From NCBI RefSeq assembly GCF_023242315.1, contig NZ_JALLIY010000003.1, forward strand, positions 248,001 to 312,000: DNA of 64,000 nt. Direction: 5' to 3'. This document shows positions 60,800-64,000 of the stretch, in pieces. The position numbers and the translations under genes were made by a program. Under the pieces are notes generated by a model. It worked only from the letters and a program-made list of their open reading frames with translations. It did not search any database and was not told the origin of the DNA. The DNA comes from Pseudomonas sp. MWU13-2105 (lineage in GTDB: Bacteria; Pseudomonadota; Gammaproteobacteria; Pseudomonadales; Pseudomonadaceae). Positions within the stretch are counted from its first letter, which is position 1. Each line of letters begins with the position of its first letter.

Positions 60800-61504
60800 A
60801 TGACCGCGAAATTACCGATCAGCCCCGATCCCGTGAAGAAGTCGCCGTTGCGCCCGTTGAAGTGGGGTGCGGGACTGCTGCTGGGGGCCGTTGCAGCCTG
60901 GTTCCTGTGGCAGTGGGCCCATGACATGAGTGGTGTGCGCCGGGAAGCGCCGAAGGTGCCGATGCTGATTCCGTTGCCGCCTCCGCCGCCCCCACCGCCG
61001 GAGCCGGAAAAACCCAAGGAACCGGAAACCCCGGTGGAAGAGAAGATTCCCGAACCGACCCCGGAACCGGAACAGGTCAAGCCCCAGGACGAAGCGCCGC
61101 CGTCACCGGTCAACGACCTGGAAAACCCGATGCAGATCGACGGCGACGCCCAGGCTGGCGGCGATGCCTTCAACATCGGCGCGGGCAAGGGCGGCGGCAT
61201 GGCCGGGGCCGGCGGAGGGCGCCTGGGTAACGGCACCTATAGCCAGTTCCTGGCGTATTCCTTCCAGCGTTTGCTCAAGGAAGACCCGCAACTGCGCAAC
61301 CTGGCTTTTTCACTGCAGACCGATATCTGGTTGAGCGCGGCCGGGGAGATCACCCGGGTCGAGCTGGTCAAGTCCAGCGGTGATTCACAGCTCGATGCCC
61401 AGGTACTGGCCGCCCTGCGCGCCGTGCCGCGTTTGAGCGAGCGGCCGCCGGCGTCGATCACGCTGCCGGTGCGTATTGCCTTGCAAGGCCGGCGTCCCGG
61501 CTAG
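60800..61504 (+). CDS. tonB: TonB-like energy transducer
   Basis: 234 residues. Cytoplasmic N-tail, one membrane helix at about 23-40 (GAGLLLGAVAAWFLWQWA), a proline-rich rod (about 52-105, eight consecutive prolines after LIPL, then PEP/KPKE/EPT repeats), a glycine-rich part (GAGKGGGMAGAGGGRLG) and a TonB C-terminal domain (about 150-230, YSFQRLLKEDPQLRNLAFSL, IWLSAAGEITRVELVKSSGD). It would carry energy from ExbBD to an outer-membrane partner. No TonB-dependent receptor is in the window; the nearest outer-membrane proteins are TpsB and the Porin_5 protein next door. Confidence 0.92.
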   Translation: MTAKLPISPDPVKKSPLRPLKWGAGLLLGAVAAWFLWQWAHDMSGVRREAPKVPMLIPLPPPPPPPPEPEKPKEPETPVEEKIPEPTPEPEQVKPQDEAPPSPVNDLENPMQIDGDAQAGGDAFNIGAGKGGGMAGAGGGRLGNGTYSQFLAYSFQRLLKEDPQLRNLAFSLQTDIWLSAAGEITRVELVKSSGDSQLDAQVLAALRAVPRLSERPPASITLPVRIALQGRRPG

Positions 61505-61544
61505 TTCAACCCATTCGCAGTCTTGTCATAGGAGTTGTGTGCAA

Positions 61545-63242
61545 ATGATTTCCAATGTGAATCGATTGAGCCTGGCGGTCGGCCTGGTCATCGCGACCCT
61601 GGTTGGCCAGGCGGCAGCGGCAACGCCCGCGGCGCCGTCGGAAAACGCCACGATCAACCTGATCCGCCTGCTGGTGCAGCAGGGTGTGCTCAAGCAGGAA
61701 CAGGCCGACGGGCTGATCGCCCAGGCCGAGAAAGAAGCGCTGCAGGCGCGCCAGGCCAGCGCGGTCGCCGCCAGCGGGCCGCCCGCGACCCCGGGTGAGG
61801 TGCGGGTGCAGTACGTCCCGGCCATCGTCCGCGATCAGATCCGTGACCAGGTCAAGGCCGAAGTCATGGCCACCGCCAAGCAGGAAAACTGGGCGCAACC
61901 CAACACCTTCCCGGATTGGGTCTCGCGCATCAGCTTCGACGGCGACCTGCGCCTGCGCGACGAGTCGCGTTATTACTCCAGCGGCAACAGCAACCAGATC
62001 GTCGACTTCGCCAAGCTCAATGCCAGCGGCCCCTACGACGTCAACCCGAAAAGCAGCACCAGCCTGCCGCCATTGCTCAACACCCGCGAAGATCGCGGCG
62101 ACTCTCTGCGCATCCGCGCCCGGCTGGGCATGAAAGCGGTTATCGCACCGGACTGGACGGCGGGTATCCGCATCGGCACCGGCACCGACAACAACCCGGT
62201 CTCGACCACCCAGGCCCTCGGCGGCGGTTTCGCCAAGAAAGACCTCTGGCTCGACCAGGGCTACCTGACCTGGAAATACTCCGATCGCCTGAGCCTGACC
62301 GGCGGGCGCATCGCCAACCCGTTCTTCTCCACCGATATGCTCTATTCCTCTGATCTGAACTTCGACGGCGTGGCGGCGATCTTCAACCAGAAACTCAACG
62401 CCGACTGGGGGGTGTTCGGCACCGTCGGCGCCTTCCCCATCGAGTACAGCTCCGACACCGCCAGCAGCAATGGCTACGACAAGCAGAAAAGCGCCGACAA
62501 GTGGCTGTACGGCCTGCAGGCCGGGGCGACGTGGCAATTCAACCCGCACAACAACCTCAAAGGCGCACTGGCCTATTACCGTTTCGACAGCATCGAGGGC
62601 CAGCGCTCCGACGTCTGCCAACCCTGGGCCGGGGACCCGGGCTGCAGCTCCGACGGCACCCGTGCGTCGTTCATGCAGAAGGGCAACACGGTGTTCCTGC
62701 TGCGCAACATTGCCCCCAACCCCGCGGCGCCGACCACCACGCCACAACCGCAGTTTGTCGGCCTGGCCTCGCAGTTCAACCTGCTGGACCTGAACCTGGT
62801 GCTCGACAGCGACCTGCCGGAAGACTTCAAGCTGCGTAGCCAGGCCGACCTCGTGCATAACCTGGGCTACAACGAAGCTGAAATGAACCGGCGTGCCGAA
62901 GGCCAGATCGTCAACAACCTGGACAACAACGGCAATATCCAGAGCGGCGCCAACGCGATGATGGTCCAGTTCACCCTCGGCAATGCCCTGGAACTCAAGC
63001 GCCAGGGCGACTGGAACGTGTTCGGCGGCTACAAGTACATCCAGCCGGATGCCTTGCCCGACGGCTTCAACGATTCGTCTTTCCACCTGGGTGGGACCAA
63101 TGCCAAGGGCTTCTTCCTCGGTGCCAACTACGGCGTGGAGAAGAACGTGATCGCCACCGCGCGCTGGCTCAACTCGGAGGCGGTGTATGGCGCGCCGTTC
63201 GATATCGATGTCATGCAGCTTGAAATCAACACGCGCTTCTAA
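61545..63242 (+). CDS. Porin_5-type putative outer-membrane porin
   Basis: 565 residues from the ATG at 61545 with ribosome site GGAG. Signal peptide ending near AAA-ATPA. Residues about 36-110 form an alpha-helical part (NLIRLLVQQGVLKQEQADGL, VPAIVRDQIRDQVKAEVMAT), perhaps a coiled coil or peptidoglycan contact, followed by a beta barrel (about 125-565) beginning WVSRISFDGDLRLRDESRYY and ending with the usual aromatic INTRF. Porin_5 proteins occur across Pseudomonas with unknown substrates. It is 40 bases after tonB on the same strand. Confidence 0.88.
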   Translation: MISNVNRLSLAVGLVIATLVGQAAAATPAAPSENATINLIRLLVQQGVLKQEQADGLIAQAEKEALQARQASAVAASGPPATPGEVRVQYVPAIVRDQIRDQVKAEVMATAKQENWAQPNTFPDWVSRISFDGDLRLRDESRYYSSGNSNQIVDFAKLNASGPYDVNPKSSTSLPPLLNTREDRGDSLRIRARLGMKAVIAPDWTAGIRIGTGTDNNPVSTTQALGGGFAKKDLWLDQGYLTWKYSDRLSLTGGRIANPFFSTDMLYSSDLNFDGVAAIFNQKLNADWGVFGTVGAFPIEYSSDTASSNGYDKQKSADKWLYGLQAGATWQFNPHNNLKGALAYYRFDSIEGQRSDVCQPWAGDPGCSSDGTRASFMQKGNTVFLLRNIAPNPAAPTTTPQPQFVGLASQFNLLDLNLVLDSDLPEDFKLRSQADLVHNLGYNEAEMNRRAEGQIVNNLDNNGNIQSGANAMMVQFTLGNALELKRQGDWNVFGGYKYIQPDALPDGFNDSSFHLGGTNAKGFFLGANYGVEKNVIATARWLNSEAVYGAPFDIDVMQLEINTRF

Positions 63243-63258
63243 GCGCGAGGGAGAACCC

Positions 63259-63906
63259 ATGAACATGCGAGCCCAGGTGCGTTGGTCGACGCTGTTGCTA
63301 TTGGTTGGCGTCGTGCTGGCCGATGGCGCGTGCGCCGAAGGCATGGAGGAGCGCCTGCGCACCCAGTTGCGCAGCACCACCCAGCAACTGCAAGCGCTGC
63401 AGAGCGAACAGGCCCAGGCTGGCGCGGCGCGGATTGCCGCCGAGAACCAGACCAAGGCGGCCCAGGCGCAAATCAAGCAGCTGGAAGCCGAGCTGGCCAA
63501 GGCCAAGGGCTTGAGCGAGCAATTGGCCGGCCAGCAGCAGAACCTGCAGAACCAGGCCCAGGCGTTTGCCGCGGCCAGCAACGAACAGTTGGGCAAGTTC
63601 AAGAAGGCCTATGACGAACTGCTGGTCATGGCCAAGGCCAAGGAGGCCGAGCGCGCGCGCTTGCAGGTGCAACTGAGCGAGCGTGACACACAAGTGCAGC
63701 AATGTTCGGTCAAGAATCAACAGATGTACGCGGTCGCCAAGGAGATCCTCGCCGCCTACGAAAAAATCGATGTGGCCGAGGTGATGAAAATTCGCCAGCC
63801 GTTTGCCGGCGGCGCCCGGGTCAAGTTCGAGGAAATGGCCCAGGTGTTTGGCGACAACCTCTACAAGAACCAGTTCGATGCGACCCACGCATCCCTCAAT
63901 CAATGA
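63259..63906 (+). CDS. Periplasmic coiled-coil protein
   Basis: 215 residues from the ATG at 63259 (ribosome site GAGGGAG). Signal peptide to about residue 26 (ACA-EGME). Residues about 30-155 are one long heptad coiled coil rich in A, Q, E and K ([40 protein letters not shown]). A globular C-terminus (about 160-215) has [20 protein letters not shown]. It may be a periplasmic adaptor spanning between the Ton motor and outer-membrane partners. No family was recognised. It is 16 bases after the porin gene. Confidence 0.85.
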   Translation: MNMRAQVRWSTLLLLVGVVLADGACAEGMEERLRTQLRSTTQQLQALQSEQAQAGAARIAAENQTKAAQAQIKQLEAELAKAKGLSEQLAGQQQNLQNQAQAFAAASNEQLGKFKKAYDELLVMAKAKEAERARLQVQLSERDTQVQQCSVKNQQMYAVAKEILAAYEKIDVAEVMKIRQPFAGGARVKFEEMAQVFGDNLYKNQFDATHASLNQ

Positions 63907-63926
63907 CCCACAAGGAAGAACAACTC

Positions 63927-64000
63927 ATGAGCGAACAACTGATCGAGCACGTGACCCCGGACAGCCTGACCGAGCTACTGCAAGGTGCCGGCTATCGGGT
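63927..64000 (+). CDS. Probable YbjN-like protein, start only
   Basis: An ATG at 63927 opens a frame to the window edge, reading MSEQLIEHVTPDSLTELLQG and then AGYRV. The pattern (L-T-E-L-L-Q-x-A-G-Y-R-V) is like the start of YbjN-family proteins, which act as small chaperone-like regulators. It lies 20 bases after the coiled-coil gene with the ribosome site AAGGAAG, so it belongs to the same operon. Only 24 codons are visible, so the assignment is tentative. Confidence 0.55.
   Translation, partial: MSEQLIEHVTPDSLTELLQGAGYR

Noticed and set aside
58480-63602. Minus-strand frames of 619 and 698 codons opposite exbB and the porin gene
   Set aside because: Antisense shadows of clearly recognised genes; composition (H, R, G, V, A rich) is not protein-like.

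Overview
The window is GC-rich chromosomal DNA from a Pseudomonas of the fluorescens group. This rests on gene content: a P. fluorescens-type mannitol operon, a DING phosphate-binding protein, an MvaT-family H-NS-like protein, a D-glucosaminate-type cluster and many Pseudomonas REP palindromes. No rRNA, tRNA, CRISPR array or insertion sequence was seen.

Layout. 1-1.7 kb: operon on the minus strand of a secreted TPR protein, an ECF sigma factor and its anti-sigma factor (cut by the left edge). 1.9-4.6 kb: DUF1348 protein, TetR regulator and phosphatidylserine synthase. 4.8-9.0 kb: EfeUOB-type iron uptake with an extra M75 protein and a Fur-box-like site. 9.4-9.7 kb: DUF2790 protein. 10.1-16.8 kb: ABC importer, RidA, IclR regulator, PLP-dependent lyase and sugar kinase, best explained as uptake of D-glucosaminate and its conversion through 2-keto-3-deoxygluconate. 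17-20.3 kb: parvulin, hybrid histidine kinase and a PilU-like ATPase. 20.3-29.0 kb: mtlEFGKDYZ polyol operon on the minus strand, interrupted by REP clusters and lacking mtlR where I would expect it. 29.4-31.5 kb: divergent KfrA-like DNA-binding protein and tyrosine recombinase. 31.6-34.6 kb: ahpC, ahpF and gloA. 34.8-41.6 kb: MvaT-like protein, EAL protein, LysR regulator, EamA exporter, hppD and a DUF1345 protein.

42.0 kb to the right edge is the most interesting part. It holds a DING protein, a 4132-residue two-partner-secretion (TPS) exoprotein, a Phd-like/transposase-like (DUF772) fusion, the TpsB transporter, an ExbB with a large DUF2341/LamG ectodomain, ExbD, TonB, a Porin_5 barrel, a periplasmic coiled-coil protein and the start of a YbjN-like gene. 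The order resembles the P. aeruginosa lapA/pdtA-phdA-pdtB-exbB2-exbD2 region. The exoprotein gene and the phdA-like gene each carry a near-identical 27-bp element about 100 bp upstream; it looks like an inverted Pho box followed by GTTCGGT. This suggests one phosphate-starvation regulon joining TPS secretion to a dedicated Ton motor. That functional link is inferred; the gene order and the shared element are seen directly.
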